DNA of 64,000 nt. Origin: Gemmatimonadota bacterium. GTDB taxonomy: Bacteria; Gemmatimonadota; Gemmatimonadetes; Gemmatimonadales; GWC2-71-9. Made by a program: the position numbers and the translations under genes. Below are positions 1-7,723 of the stretch, piece after piece (within the stretch, counting starts at the first letter, position 1; each line of letters begins with the position of its first letter). The notes beneath the pieces were generated by a model, which worked only from the letters and a program-made list of their open reading frames with translations, did no database searches and had not been told where the DNA came from. The DNA lies in the NCBI GenBank assembly GCA_016704275.1, contig JADJAK010000002.1:434001-498000 (forward strand). The letters are read 5' to 3'.

Positions 1-1
1 G

Positions 2-1630
2 GAACTCGACCGCTACGACGGCGATCTGGGCCGCAACAGCGTGCTCTGGGGCGGGATCGCGAACCTCAGCACGACGATCGGCAGCCGCAGCAAGGTCGCC
101 CTGAACAACACGTACAACCGCACGATGGACAACGAAGGGCGCCTGGAGACGGGCCGCTCGGAGAACCTGTCGCAGGACCTGCAGATCCAGCGACTCCGGT
201 ACGTCGAGCGGAACGTCCGTTCGACGCAGCTGGCGCTGACGCACGACATTGGTCGGGGCCAGCAGATCGAGTGGGGCGTCACGGCGTCGGGTGTGACCCG
301 CCGCGAGCCGGATCGTTCGGAAATCGTGTACTCGCTGCCCGAGGGCGGCGGTGCGCCGCAGTGGTTCGGCTTCTCCAACGAGGCGGCCGTCCGGACCTTC
401 GCCGACCTCAAGGAGAACTCGCTCGAAGCCAACGTGAACTGGCGCCTGTCGCTTGGTGCCGCGTCGGTCGGGCGCTCGCTCAAGGTGGGCGGGCTCTACC
501 GCACGACCGACCGCGACGCGGTGAACACCTCCTACTCGCTCTCGCTCGCGCGTGCGCTGGGCGCCGCCGACCTCGCGTTGCCCGCCGAAGAGCTGTTCGA
601 TGGCCGCTTCACGGCCGGCGACCAGCAGACGCTGCGCATCGTCCCGCTCGCCGCCGGCGGTTCGTACACCGCCAGCGACCGGCTTGGGGCCGGCTACGCC
701 ATGGTCACCTGGCCGCTCTCCGGTTCGCTCGAGCTGATCGGTGGCGCCCGCGTGGAACACTCCGAGGTCGAGGTCTCGTCGCTGTCGTCGGCCGGCGAGC
801 CGTCGCTGGCCACGCCGTCCTTCACCGACGTGCTTCCGTCGCTGGCGATGAACCTCCGGTTGTCGGAACGGGCCTCGGTCCGCCTCTCGGCGACGCAGAC
901 GCTCTCACGTCCCGAGTACCGTGAGCTCTCGCCGGTGCTGTTCCGTGAAGTGATCGGGGCGGACAACGTCAAGGGCAATCCGAACCTCACCCGGGCGTTG
1001 ATCCAGAACTACGACCTCCGCTGGGAGCTCTACCCGAGCCGCGGCGAGATCCTGTCGCTCGGCGTCTTCGCGAAGCGGTTCGAACGCCCGATCGAGCGGA
1101 TCTATCAGGGCACGTCCGGGACGCGCATCATCACCTACGTCAACGCCAAGTCCGCCAACAACTATGGCGCGGAAATCGAGCTCCGGAAGGAGCTGGCCGG
1201 GCTGAGCTCGGCGCTCAAGACTTTCTCGATCGCCGCGAACGCCACGGTGATGAAGTCGACCATCGAGATCGACCCGACCTCGGGCTCGATCACGAGCGCG
1301 TCGCGCAAGATGGTGGGCCAGGCGCCGTACGTGCTCAACGGCGGTCTCACCTGGACGCACCCGACCGCGCCGGCCTCTGCCACCCTGCTCTTCAATCGCG
1401 TCGGCGCCCGGATCACCGAGGCCGGCGAGCAGCCGCTGCCGGACGTGGTGGAACAGTCGCGCAACGTGCTCGACCTCTCGCTCCGCTTCCCGCTCCTCGC
1501 CGGCGTCGCCGCCCGCGTCGATGCCCGCAACCTGCTGGATGCGCCGTACCAGATCCTGCAGGGCGACGTGATCCGCGAGCGGTACCGCGGCGGGCGGACG
1601 GTCAGCGTGGGGTTCAGCTGGAAGCAGTAA
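2..1630 (+). CDS. TonB-dependent outer-membrane receptor, C-terminal part (5' end outside window)
   Basis: The open frame runs in from the window edge, so at least the signal peptide, TonB box and plug lie upstream. What is visible is about 540 residues of barrel: alternating amphipathic strands rich in Ser/Tyr/Arg, and repeated strand-turn patterns such as LRWELYPSRGEILSLGVFAK and the segment around RNLLDAPYQI. The end VGFSWKQ is the usual amphipathic last strand, although it lacks the canonical terminal aromatic residue. The family imports siderophores, cofactors or glycans across the outer membrane using TonB-ExoBD energy; the substrate cannot be told here. The next gene is a secreted lipoprotein of the kind often paired with such receptors. 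A heptamer repeat begins at the base after the TAA. Confidence 0.88.
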   Translation, partial: ELDRYDGDLGRNSVLWGGIANLSTTIGSRSKVALNNTYNRTMDNEGRLETGRSENLSQDLQIQRLRYVERNVRSTQLALTHDIGRGQQIEWGVTASGVTRREPDRSEIVYSLPEGGGAPQWFGFSNEAAVRTFADLKENSLEANVNWRLSLGAASVGRSLKVGGLYRTTDRDAVNTSYSLSLARALGAADLALPAEELFDGRFTAGDQQTLRIVPLAAGGSYTASDRLGAGYAMVTWPLSGSLELIGGARVEHSEVEVSSLSSAGEPSLATPSFTDVLPSLAMNLRLSERASVRLSATQTLSRPEYRELSPVLFREVIGADNVKGNPNLTRALIQNYDLRWELYPSRGEILSLGVFAKRFERPIERIYQGTSGTRIITYVNAKSANNYGAEIELRKELAGLSSALKTFSIAANATVMKSTIEIDPTSGSITSASRKMVGQAPYVLNGGLTWTHPTAPASATLLFNRVGARITEAGEQPLPDVVEQSRNVLDLSLRFPLLAGVAARVDARNLLDAPYQILQGDVIRERYRGGRTVSVGFSWKQ

Positions 1631-1664
1631 TCGATGATCGATCATCGATGATCGATGATCGATT
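1631..1664. repeat. GATSATC heptamer array (family A, copy 1)
   Basis: The tract is a tandem run of GATGATC and its reverse complement GATCATC with a strict 7-nt period. It begins immediately after the TAA of the TonB receptor. The same units recur at about 26336, 31259, 42858 and 56742. Confidence 0.85.
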
Positions 1665-1701
1665 CTGTGGATTGTGACGACGTTGTGACCCGATCACGAC
1701 C

Positions 1702-1747
1702 AAACGCCGACACCCCAGGGGTTTCTTCCCTTCGGATGTCGGCGTTT
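1702..1747 (+). terminator. Stem-loop between receptor and lipoprotein
   Basis: An 11-bp perfect stem (AAACGCCGACA, 1702-1712, with TGTCGGCGTTT, 1737-1747) encloses a loop holding a small CCCC/GGGG hairpin. The A-rich left foot and the T-run on the right foot make it look like an intrinsic terminator or attenuator. It lies 33 nt before the likely ATG of the lipoprotein gene, so it could separate or attenuate the two genes. Confidence 0.55.
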
Positions 1748-1780
1748 TGCCGTCTTGCACCACCCACCACGAGGACCACG

Positions 1781-3451
1781 ATGATGCCTGGCTTTGCTTC
1801 GACCACCCGCGCGGCGATGCTCCTGACGCTCGCCCTGCTTGGCGCCTGCTCCGAGGACCCGGTGACACCGCCGGCCAATGATGCCCCGACCGGGTTGGCC
1901 GCGGCGGCGACGGGCCAGACCACCATCCGCGTGACGTGGACCGCGCCGGCGACGGCCGCCACGTCGTTCGTTCTGCAGCGCGCCACCGGCGCGGCCGGCG
2001 CCTTCGCGACGATCACGTCGCCGGCCGCCACCGCCACCCAGTACGATGACGCCGGGCTGACCCTCGGCACGCAGTATCGCTATCGCCTCGCGGCGGTGCG
2101 CGCCGCAGGCACCTCGGCCTACTCGACCGAAGCGACGGCAACGACGGCTGGCGTCGGTGCCATCGAAGTCACCGCCGACATCACCACCAACACCACGTGG
2201 ACCCCCGCGAACGTCTACCGGCTGAAGGGCTTCCGGAAGGTCGCCAACGGCGCCACGCTGACGATCGAGGCCGGCACCCGCATCGAGGGTGACTTCGCCA
2301 CCGTCGGCTCGTCGCTCTTCGTGCTGCGTGGCGCCCGGATCGTGGCCAACGGCACCGCGGCCGATCCGATCGTCTTCACCTCGTCGCAGACGGCCGGCAC
2401 GCGCCAGTCCGGCGACTGGGGCGGCCTGGTCATCGTCGGCAACGGCGTCATCAACCGCTCGGGCGTCGTGAACATCGAAGGGACCGGCACGTCGGTCGAC
2501 AATGCCCTGGTTCCCTATTCGGGCGGCAACAACAACGGCGACAACAGCGGCCGCCTGAGCTACGTGCGCGTCGAGTACGCCGGCTTCGGTCCCGCGCAGG
2601 ATGCCGAGCTCAATTCCTTCACGCTCGCGGCGGTCGGCAGCGCTACGGTCATCGACCACCTCGAGGCGTTGAACGGCCTCGATGACCACTTCGAGATCTT
2701 CGGTGGGGCGCTCGACGCGAAGTACCTGGTGTCGTACCAGGCCGGCGACGACCACTTCGACATGTCTGAAGGCTTTGTGGGTCGCCTGCAGTACCTGGTC
2801 GGCTTCCAGAGCAAGGTGCTGGTCCCGCGCGCTGGCGCCGGCAACGTCTCCTCGGATCCGCAGGGCATCGAGAACGACGGCTGCAACGGCTCGGGCTGCG
2901 ACAACGGCTTCGACACCACGCCGTTCACGGTCCCGGTGGTCGCCAACTTCACGCTGGTCGGCACCGGGCCGGGCGTCGTCGGCGCCTCGGGCGGGTATGG
3001 CGCCGTGCTCCGTCGCGGAACGGGCGGGCACTACGTCAACGGCATCTTCGCTCGCTGGCCCGCTGCCGCGATCGGCTATCGTGACGCCGCGTCGAAGACG
3101 CGCGAAACGAACGGCCTGCTCTCGTTCAAGGGCGTGTTCGTCGCCGAGTCGCCGGTGGCCTTCCAGGCCGGCCAGCAGACCTACGCCGGCAACGTGGCCG
3201 ACGTCGACTTCCAGGGTGCCACCACCGCCGTCTCGCTGTTCACGAAGCTCCCGGCCACCCCGACCGCGGTCGCCGACTTCGACTGGTCGCTGGCGGCTGC
3301 CGTCGCCCCGCGCACCGGTGGCGTGACCACCTTCACCGGTGACCTGCTCACCCGCGCCGGCGCCTTCATCACCGGCACGAGCTACCGTGGCGCGGCAGCT
3401 CCGGCCGGCACGCAGTGGTGGGAAGGGTGGACGTCGTACAGCAACAACTGA
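1781..3451 (+). CDS. Secreted lipoprotein with fibronectin type III and beta-helix-like domains
   Basis: Starting at the ATG at 1781 gives 556 residues with a short charged n-region, a hydrophobic stretch and the lipobox LGAC, with Cys at residue 23. The frame is open further upstream, but only through repeat and hairpin sequence, so 1781 (or the adjacent ATG at 1784) is preferred. Residues about 35-125 look like one fibronectin type III domain (TGLAAAATGQTTIRVTW...YRYRLAAV). The remainder is rich in Gly, Val and Asn in short repeating strands, as in a right-handed beta-helix. A pair of cysteines (GCNGSGCDNG) may form a disulfide. It follows a TonB receptor and may be its surface partner. Bacteroidetes have similar receptor-lipoprotein pairs, but a substrate cannot be named. 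Confidence 0.7.
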   Translation: MMPGFASTTRAAMLLTLALLGACSEDPVTPPANDAPTGLAAAATGQTTIRVTWTAPATAATSFVLQRATGAAGAFATITSPAATATQYDDAGLTLGTQYRYRLAAVRAAGTSAYSTEATATTAGVGAIEVTADITTNTTWTPANVYRLKGFRKVANGATLTIEAGTRIEGDFATVGSSLFVLRGARIVANGTAADPIVFTSSQTAGTRQSGDWGGLVIVGNGVINRSGVVNIEGTGTSVDNALVPYSGGNNNGDNSGRLSYVRVEYAGFGPAQDAELNSFTLAAVGSATVIDHLEALNGLDDHFEIFGGALDAKYLVSYQAGDDHFDMSEGFVGRLQYLVGFQSKVLVPRAGAGNVSSDPQGIENDGCNGSGCDNGFDTTPFTVPVVANFTLVGTGPGVVGASGGYGAVLRRGTGGHYVNGIFARWPAAAIGYRDAASKTRETNGLLSFKGVFVAESPVAFQAGQQTYAGNVADVDFQGATTAVSLFTKLPATPTAVADFDWSLAAAVAPRTGGVTTFTGDLLTRAGAFITGTSYRGAAAPAGTQWWEGWTSYSNN

Positions 3452-3455
3452 GGTG

Positions 3456-3509
3456 GTAGGTCGTAGGTCGTAGGTCGTAGGTCGTAGGTCGTAGGTCGTA
3501 GGTCGTTAG
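3456..3509. repeat. GTAGGTC heptamer array (family B, single arm)
   Basis: Seven perfect tandem copies of GTAGGTC are followed by GTTAG, four bases after the TGA of the preceding lipoprotein gene. Unlike the other family-B sites, there is no opposite arm and no hairpin core. Confidence 0.9.
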
Positions 3510-3573
3510 AGTTCAGGGTCGCAGGTTGGCATCCAGCCAGCCTGCGGCTCTCCTACTTCGGGAAGTGACGGAT

Positions 3574-4191
3574 ATGCGTGCCTCGGTGCTCGTGGTGGGT
3601 CTGGTAGGACTGCTGGCGTGTGGTTCGGGCGGGAAGCCGGCCGAGGTCGCGGTGGACACGACCCGTCCCTGGGCAAAGCCGGGCGATGTGGTCGATTCGA
3701 TCTTACCGATGCCGGAGCTGCTCCGGCGCTTTCGCGTGGGGCTGACCCAGCCGACCGAACTCGAGGGAGGCGCGGCCTCGCGCGATGCCTTGGCGGCTCG
3801 CTTCATCGGGGCCATTGCCACGCAAGACACGGTGGCTCTGCGTGGCATGCTGTTGAGTCGGGCGGAATTTGCCTGGCTGATGTTCCCGGATCACCGCTAC
3901 GCCGAGCCGCCGTATGAGCTCGACCCCGGCATCTTCTGGCTGCAGTTGACGGCGGAGAACAGCAAGGGCGTCGAGCGCGTGCTGCAACGCTACGGCGGGC
4001 AACCGCTGGCCCTCGAACGGCTGACGTGCGACGCGGACACGCTGCAGATGCTGCGGGGTCCCACGAAGCTCTGGGGGCCGTGCCGCGTGCGCTATCGCAC
4101 GGCCGACAGCACCCTCACTCGGCAACTTTTCGGCTCGATGATCGAACGGAACGGCCGGGTGAAGCTGGTGAGTTACAACAACGAGTTCTAG
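3574..4191 (+). CDS. Small lipoprotein of unknown function
   Basis: The ATG at 3574 gives 205 residues beginning MRASVLVVGLVGLLACGSGG, a lipoprotein signal with lipobox LLAC (Cys at residue 16). The frame is open to 3526, but that extension would come before a signal peptide and is rejected. The mature part is mixed alpha/beta with no motif I recognise. It contains two further cysteines (LTCDAD and WGPCRVRY) that could pair. It is convergent with hisF, and the two stop codons overlap by 4 bp. Confidence 0.7.
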   Translation: MRASVLVVGLVGLLACGSGGKPAEVAVDTTRPWAKPGDVVDSILPMPELLRRFRVGLTQPTELEGGAASRDALAARFIGAIATQDTVALRGMLLSRAEFAWLMFPDHRYAEPPYELDPGIFWLQLTAENSKGVERVLQRYGGQPLALERLTCDADTLQMLRGPTKLWGPCRVRYRTADSTLTRQLFGSMIERNGRVKLVSYNNEF

Positions 4192-4949
4192 GGAGCTGGC
4201 GGGCGGACGGGGATGCCGCGGCGGGTGAGGAAGGCGCGGGCATCGGCGATCGTGGTGCCATCAAAGTGGAAGATCGAGGCGGCGAGCACCCCATGGGCTC
4301 CCGCCTCGAATGCATCCGCCAGGTGAGCCAGCGACCCGGCCCCGCCCGACGCGATCACCGGAATGCCGACGGCCTTCGCGGCCGCCTCGGTCAGATCGAG
4401 GTCGTAGCCACTGCGCGTCCCGTCCCGATCCATCGACGTCAGCAGGATCTCGCCAGCACCGAGACGCTCCAGCGTGGCGAGCCACCCCAGCGCCTCGAGA
4501 CCGGTCTCGTCCCGGCCCCCATTCGCCATCACCATCCAGCGGTCGCCCTCGCGGCGCACATCAACCGCGGCCACGACGCACTGCGACCCGTAGGCGTCGG
4601 CCAACTGCGAGACCAGGTCGGGGTCGCGGATCGCCGCGGTGTTGACCGCCACCTTGTCGGCCCCCGCGCGGAGCGCCGCGCCGGCATCGTCCACCGAGCG
4701 GATGCCACCACCCACGGTGAAGGGGATGAAGATCGTCTCGGCGATCCGCTCCACCATCGACAGGGTCGTGCTGTGGTCACGATAGGACGCGGTGATGTCG
4801 AGGAAGACGAGCTCGTCGGCGCCTTCGCGATCGTAGCGCGCGGCCTGCTCCACCGGGTCGCCCGCATCACGGAGCGACTCGAAGTGCACGCCCTTCACGA
4901 CGCGGCCATCGGCCACGTCCAGGCAGGGGATGATGCGGCGCGCTAGCAT
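4188..4949 (-). CDS. hisF: Imidazole glycerol phosphate synthase, cyclase subunit
   Basis: The 253-residue product has the normal length for HisF. It starts MLARRIIPCLDVADGRVVKG and has the two catalytic aspartates at the canonical positions 11 and 130. TIM-barrel phosphate-binding loops TVGGGIRS and IASGGAGS are present. It cyclises PRFAR with ammonia from HisH to give IGP and AICAR in histidine synthesis. It is the last gene of a his run transcribed leftward and overlaps the NUDIX gene by 7 nt. Confidence 0.97.
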   Translation of the reverse strand: MLARRIIPCLDVADGRVVKGVHFESLRDAGDPVEQAARYDREGADELVFLDITASYRDHSTTLSMVERIAETIFIPFTVGGGIRSVDDAGAALRAGADKVAVNTAAIRDPDLVSQLADAYGSQCVVAAVDVRREGDRWMVMANGGRDETGLEALGWLATLERLGAGEILLTSMDRDGTRSGYDLDLTEAAAKAVGIPVIASGGAGSLAHLADAFEAGAHGVLAASIFHFDGTTIADARAFLTRRGIPVRPPAP

Positions 4950-5410
4950 AGGCGGAGGACGTCCTCGATCGGGCCGGCATCACCGCTGCCGAGCATGCGG
5001 ATGGCGTCGTCGAGCGCGCGCGCCTCACGGGCCCAGGCACACCGCTGCCGTGCCTCCGCCGGCGTGCACCACTGCCGTGCCGCGTGTTCGTGACTCAGCA
5101 CGACCTCGGCATTTTCCGGAAGGAAGGCAACGAAGACCGGCACCATCGCCACTTCGTCCACGCGATGCTGGTAGAAGAGTTCGACGCGCGAGAGGTTGTA
5201 GAAGCGGGTCGGTGCCACGCCCGTCTCCTCACGCACCTCGCGCTGCGCGGCGTCCGCGGGCGTCTCCCCCGCCTCGATATGCCCGTGCACCATCTCCCAC
5301 GACCCGGGACAGCGGCCGCCGGGCCCGCGCTGCAGCAGGAGCACCTCCAGCGTCTCCCCGCGGCCTCGCAGCACCACGACGTCGACCAGCGAGACCGCCA
5401 CGGTTGTCAC
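4943..5410 (-). CDS. NUDIX hydrolase inside the histidine operon
   Basis: The GTG at 5410 overlaps the hisH stop as GTGA and gives 155 residues. Residues 43-65 match the full Nudix box (G-x5-E-x7-REV-x-EE-x-GV), so catalytic metal ligands are intact. The fold fits small NTP or dinucleoside pyrophosphohydrolases; the substrate is not evident. It lies between hisH and hisF, where many operons carry hisA, and is overlapped on both sides, so it is translated with the his genes. It could hydrolyse a pathway nucleotide such as phosphoribosyl-ATP, normally the job of MazG-like HisE, or act in housekeeping; both are inference. Confidence 0.88.
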   Translation of the reverse strand: MTTVAVSLVDVVVLRGRGETLEVLLLQRGPGGRCPGSWEMVHGHIEAGETPADAAQREVREETGVAPTRFYNLSRVELFYQHRVDEVAMVPVFVAFLPENAEVVLSHEHAARQWCTPAEARQRCAWAREARALDDAIRMLGSGDAGPIEDVLRLC

Positions 5411-6027
5411 GGCGTCCACTCCGCAAACGCCTTCAGGAGGGCAATCCCCGCCTGCTGCGACTTCTCGGGATGGAACTGTGCCCCGAGCACGCTCCCCTGC
5501 CCCACCAGCGTGGGGAAACGGCCATCGTAGTCGCCAACGCCAAGGATGGCGTCCTCCGGCAAGTCGGCGGGGTGATACGAATGGACGTGATAGTAGAACT
5601 GCCCCGTCTCGCCGAGGAGCGGGCCGGCCACCGCGTGCCGGCGTCCGGCGTCGGTCACCCGCACCTCGGCCCAGCCGACGTGCGGGACATGCCGCGTCGT
5701 GCGGAAGCGAATGACGCGGCCCGGCAGCAGGCCGAGCCCGGTGGCGCCCGGTGCCTCCTCGCTCTCGCGGTGACAGAGCTGCATCCCGAGGCAGATACCG
5801 AGCAACGGACGGCCGGCCGCGGCGACGTCGCGGAGTGCCTCTCCCAGGCCCGTCACCGCCAGCGTCACCGCCGCGCGACCGAAGTTGCCCACCCCCGGCA
5901 GCACGACCCGATCGGCGCGACGCACCACGTCCGGATCGGCCGTGAGCGTGCCCGGGTGCCCGGCGGCGGCAAGTGCCCGGACCACCGATGCGAGGTTGTT
6001 GACCCCGTAGTCCACGACAGCGATCAC
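5407..6027 (-). CDS. hisH: Imidazole glycerol phosphate synthase, glutaminase subunit
   Basis: The GTG at 6027 overlaps the hisB stop (GTGA), giving 206 residues, normal for HisH. It begins MIAVVDYGVNNLASV. The class-I glutamine amidotransferase triad is visible: Cys79 in LLGICLGMQL, His186 and Glu188 in QFHPEKSQ. It supplies ammonia to HisF. The reading frame is open further upstream, but that stretch lies inside hisB. Confidence 0.96.
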   Translation of the reverse strand: MIAVVDYGVNNLASVVRALAAAGHPGTLTADPDVVRRADRVVLPGVGNFGRAAVTLAVTGLGEALRDVAAAGRPLLGICLGMQLCHRESEEAPGATGLGLLPGRVIRFRTTRHVPHVGWAEVRVTDAGRRHAVAGPLLGETGQFYYHVHSYHPADLPEDAILGVGDYDGRFPTLVGQGSVLGAQFHPEKSQQAGIALLKAFAEWTP

Positions 6028-6614
6028 AGCACGCCCTTGGTGGACGGCACGCCCTGCACCCGCGGGTCGATGGCGGTCGCCGCATCGAGCGCGCGCGTGA
6101 ACGCCTTGAAGGTGGCCTCGACGATGTGGTGCGCGTTGCGGCCGCGGATCAGGTCGATGTGCATCGTGAGGCCGGCGTGCACCGCAACGGCGCGGAAGAA
6201 CTCCGGCACCAGCGCGACGTCGAACTCGCCGAGCATCTGCCAGGCGACCGGATCGGCGTGCCACTCCAGGTGCGGGCGCCCCGAGCAATCGATCACCACG
6301 CGCACCAGCGCCTCGTCGAGCGGCACGGTGGCCTCACCGTAGCGCCGGATGCCGGCACGATCATCTAGCGCCTCGGCGATCGCCTGACCGAGTGCGATGC
6401 CGGTGTCCTCGACGGTGTGATGTCCATCGACGTGCAGGTCACCCTCGGCATGCACCACGAGGTCGAAGAGTCCGTGGCGGGCGACGGCGGTCAGCATGTG
6501 GTCGAAGAAGCCGATGCCGGATTCGATCGACGCCTCGCCGGTGCCGTCCAATTCCAGCCGGACCCGAATTTCGGTCTCGGCGGTGATCCGTTCGATGGTG
6601 GCGGACCGGCTCAT
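6024..6614 (-). CDS. hisB: Imidazoleglycerol-phosphate dehydratase
   Basis: The ATG at 6614 overlaps the hisC stop (ATGA), giving 196 residues, the length of monofunctional HisB without the histidinol-phosphatase domain. Hallmarks are FFDHML, the metal-binding GHHTVEDTG, and a second His-rich motif NAHHIVEATFKA. It dehydrates IGP to imidazole-acetol phosphate. Confidence 0.97.
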   Translation of the reverse strand: MSRSATIERITAETEIRVRLELDGTGEASIESGIGFFDHMLTAVARHGLFDLVVHAEGDLHVDGHHTVEDTGIALGQAIAEALDDRAGIRRYGEATVPLDEALVRVVIDCSGRPHLEWHADPVAWQMLGEFDVALVPEFFRAVAVHAGLTMHIDLIRGRNAHHIVEATFKAFTRALDAATAIDPRVQGVPSTKGVL

Positions 6615-7723
6615 GCGGCCTCCCCGAAAATGGTGCGCAAGGCGGCGAGCACGGCGGTGACGTCGTCCTCGGTGCCGATGGAGATGCGAAGGCACTGCTC
6701 CAGATCGACGCCAGCGGAGACGTCGCGGATCAGGATCCCGAAGTCGTCCAGCAGTCGCCGGAACACCACCCGGGCCGGGACGGCCTCGCAGCGAATGATG
6801 CAGAAGTTGGCGGCGCTGTCGAAGGCGACGAGGCCGGGGATCGTCCGCAGCGCCGCGATGGTGCGGTCGCGGCGCGCGCGCACCTCGGCGACGCGCGCGG
6901 TGATCCGATCGGCGTGGTCGAGCACGACCTCGGCCGCTTCGAGCGTCACGAGGTTCACGTTGTAGGGCAGCTTCGCCTTGGCGATCTCGCGGGCAAGCTC
7001 GGGGTGTGCCAACGCCACGCCGAAGCGCAGGCCGGCCAGCCCGACCGCCTTGGAGAAGGTCCGCAGCACCACCAGTCGCGGATGCTGCGCGAGCAAGGGG
7101 ATGGCGGTCTCCCCGCCGAATTCGACGTACGCTTCGTCGCAGACCACGAGGCCGTCGAAGGCGTCCAGCGCCGCTTCCACCTCGCGCCGCGTCACCGCCG
7201 AACCGGTCGGATTGTTGGGCGTGTTGAGCACCAGCACCTTCGCCGCGTCGCGTTCGACGGTGCGGAGGAGCCTGGGCATGTCATAGCGGAAGTCGCGGGC
7301 GAACGGGACGCCCACATAGTGCGCGCCGTGCACCGCCGCCAGGAGTCGATAGAGCGAGAAGGTCGGCGCCGGCGCGACGATCACGTCGTCGCGATCGAGG
7401 GTGACGGCGAGCGTCGCCTGGATCAGCTCGTTGGAGCCGTTGCCGACCAGCAGTCCCTCGGCGTCCCAGTCATAGTGGGTCGCCAGCCGATCGAGCAGCG
7501 AGCGCGGCGTGAACTCCGGATAGCGATGCCAGGGCTTGGCCCGGGCGCGCTCGAGGATCGCCGTCTTGAGATCGGCATCGAGATCGGAGGGCGCCTCGTT
7601 CTGATTGATCTTGTGCCGCGCGACCGGCGCCGCCAGCGTGTAGGCGCCCTGCGACCGGACACTCGCCTTGATCAGGCGCAGCGCCTCGACCGGGTCGGGG
7701 CGCGCCGTTGGGACGGCGGTCAC
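6611..7723 (-). CDS. hisC: Histidinol-phosphate aminotransferase
   Basis: This is a fold-type I PLP enzyme of 370 residues starting at GTG 7723, which overlaps the stop of the upstream PilB-like gene as GTGA. The PLP lysine is K225 in RTFSKAVGLAGLR. NTPNNPTGS (about 167-175) and CDEAYVEF (about 195-202) are the usual cofactor-contact motifs. It converts imidazole-acetol phosphate to histidinol phosphate. The coupling to a secretion/pilus ATPase upstream is unusual. Confidence 0.95.
   Translation of the reverse strand: MTAVPTARPDPVEALRLIKASVRSQGAYTLAAPVARHKINQNEAPSDLDADLKTAILERARAKPWHRYPEFTPRSLLDRLATHYDWDAEGLLVGNGSNELIQATLAVTLDRDDVIVAPAPTFSLYRLLAAVHGAHYVGVPFARDFRYDMPRLLRTVERDAAKVLVLNTPNNPTGSAVTRREVEAALDAFDGLVVCDEAYVEFGGETAIPLLAQHPRLVVLRTFSKAVGLAGLRFGVALAHPELAREIAKAKLPYNVNLVTLEAAEVVLDHADRITARVAEVRARRDRTIAALRTIPGLVAFDSAANFCIIRCEAVPARVVFRRLLDDFGILIRDVSAGVDLEQCLRISIGTEDDVTAVLAALRTIFGEAA

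Noticed and set aside
3456..3509. CRISPR-like array
   Set aside because: Units are 7 nt and contiguous, without spacers; no cas genes in the window.
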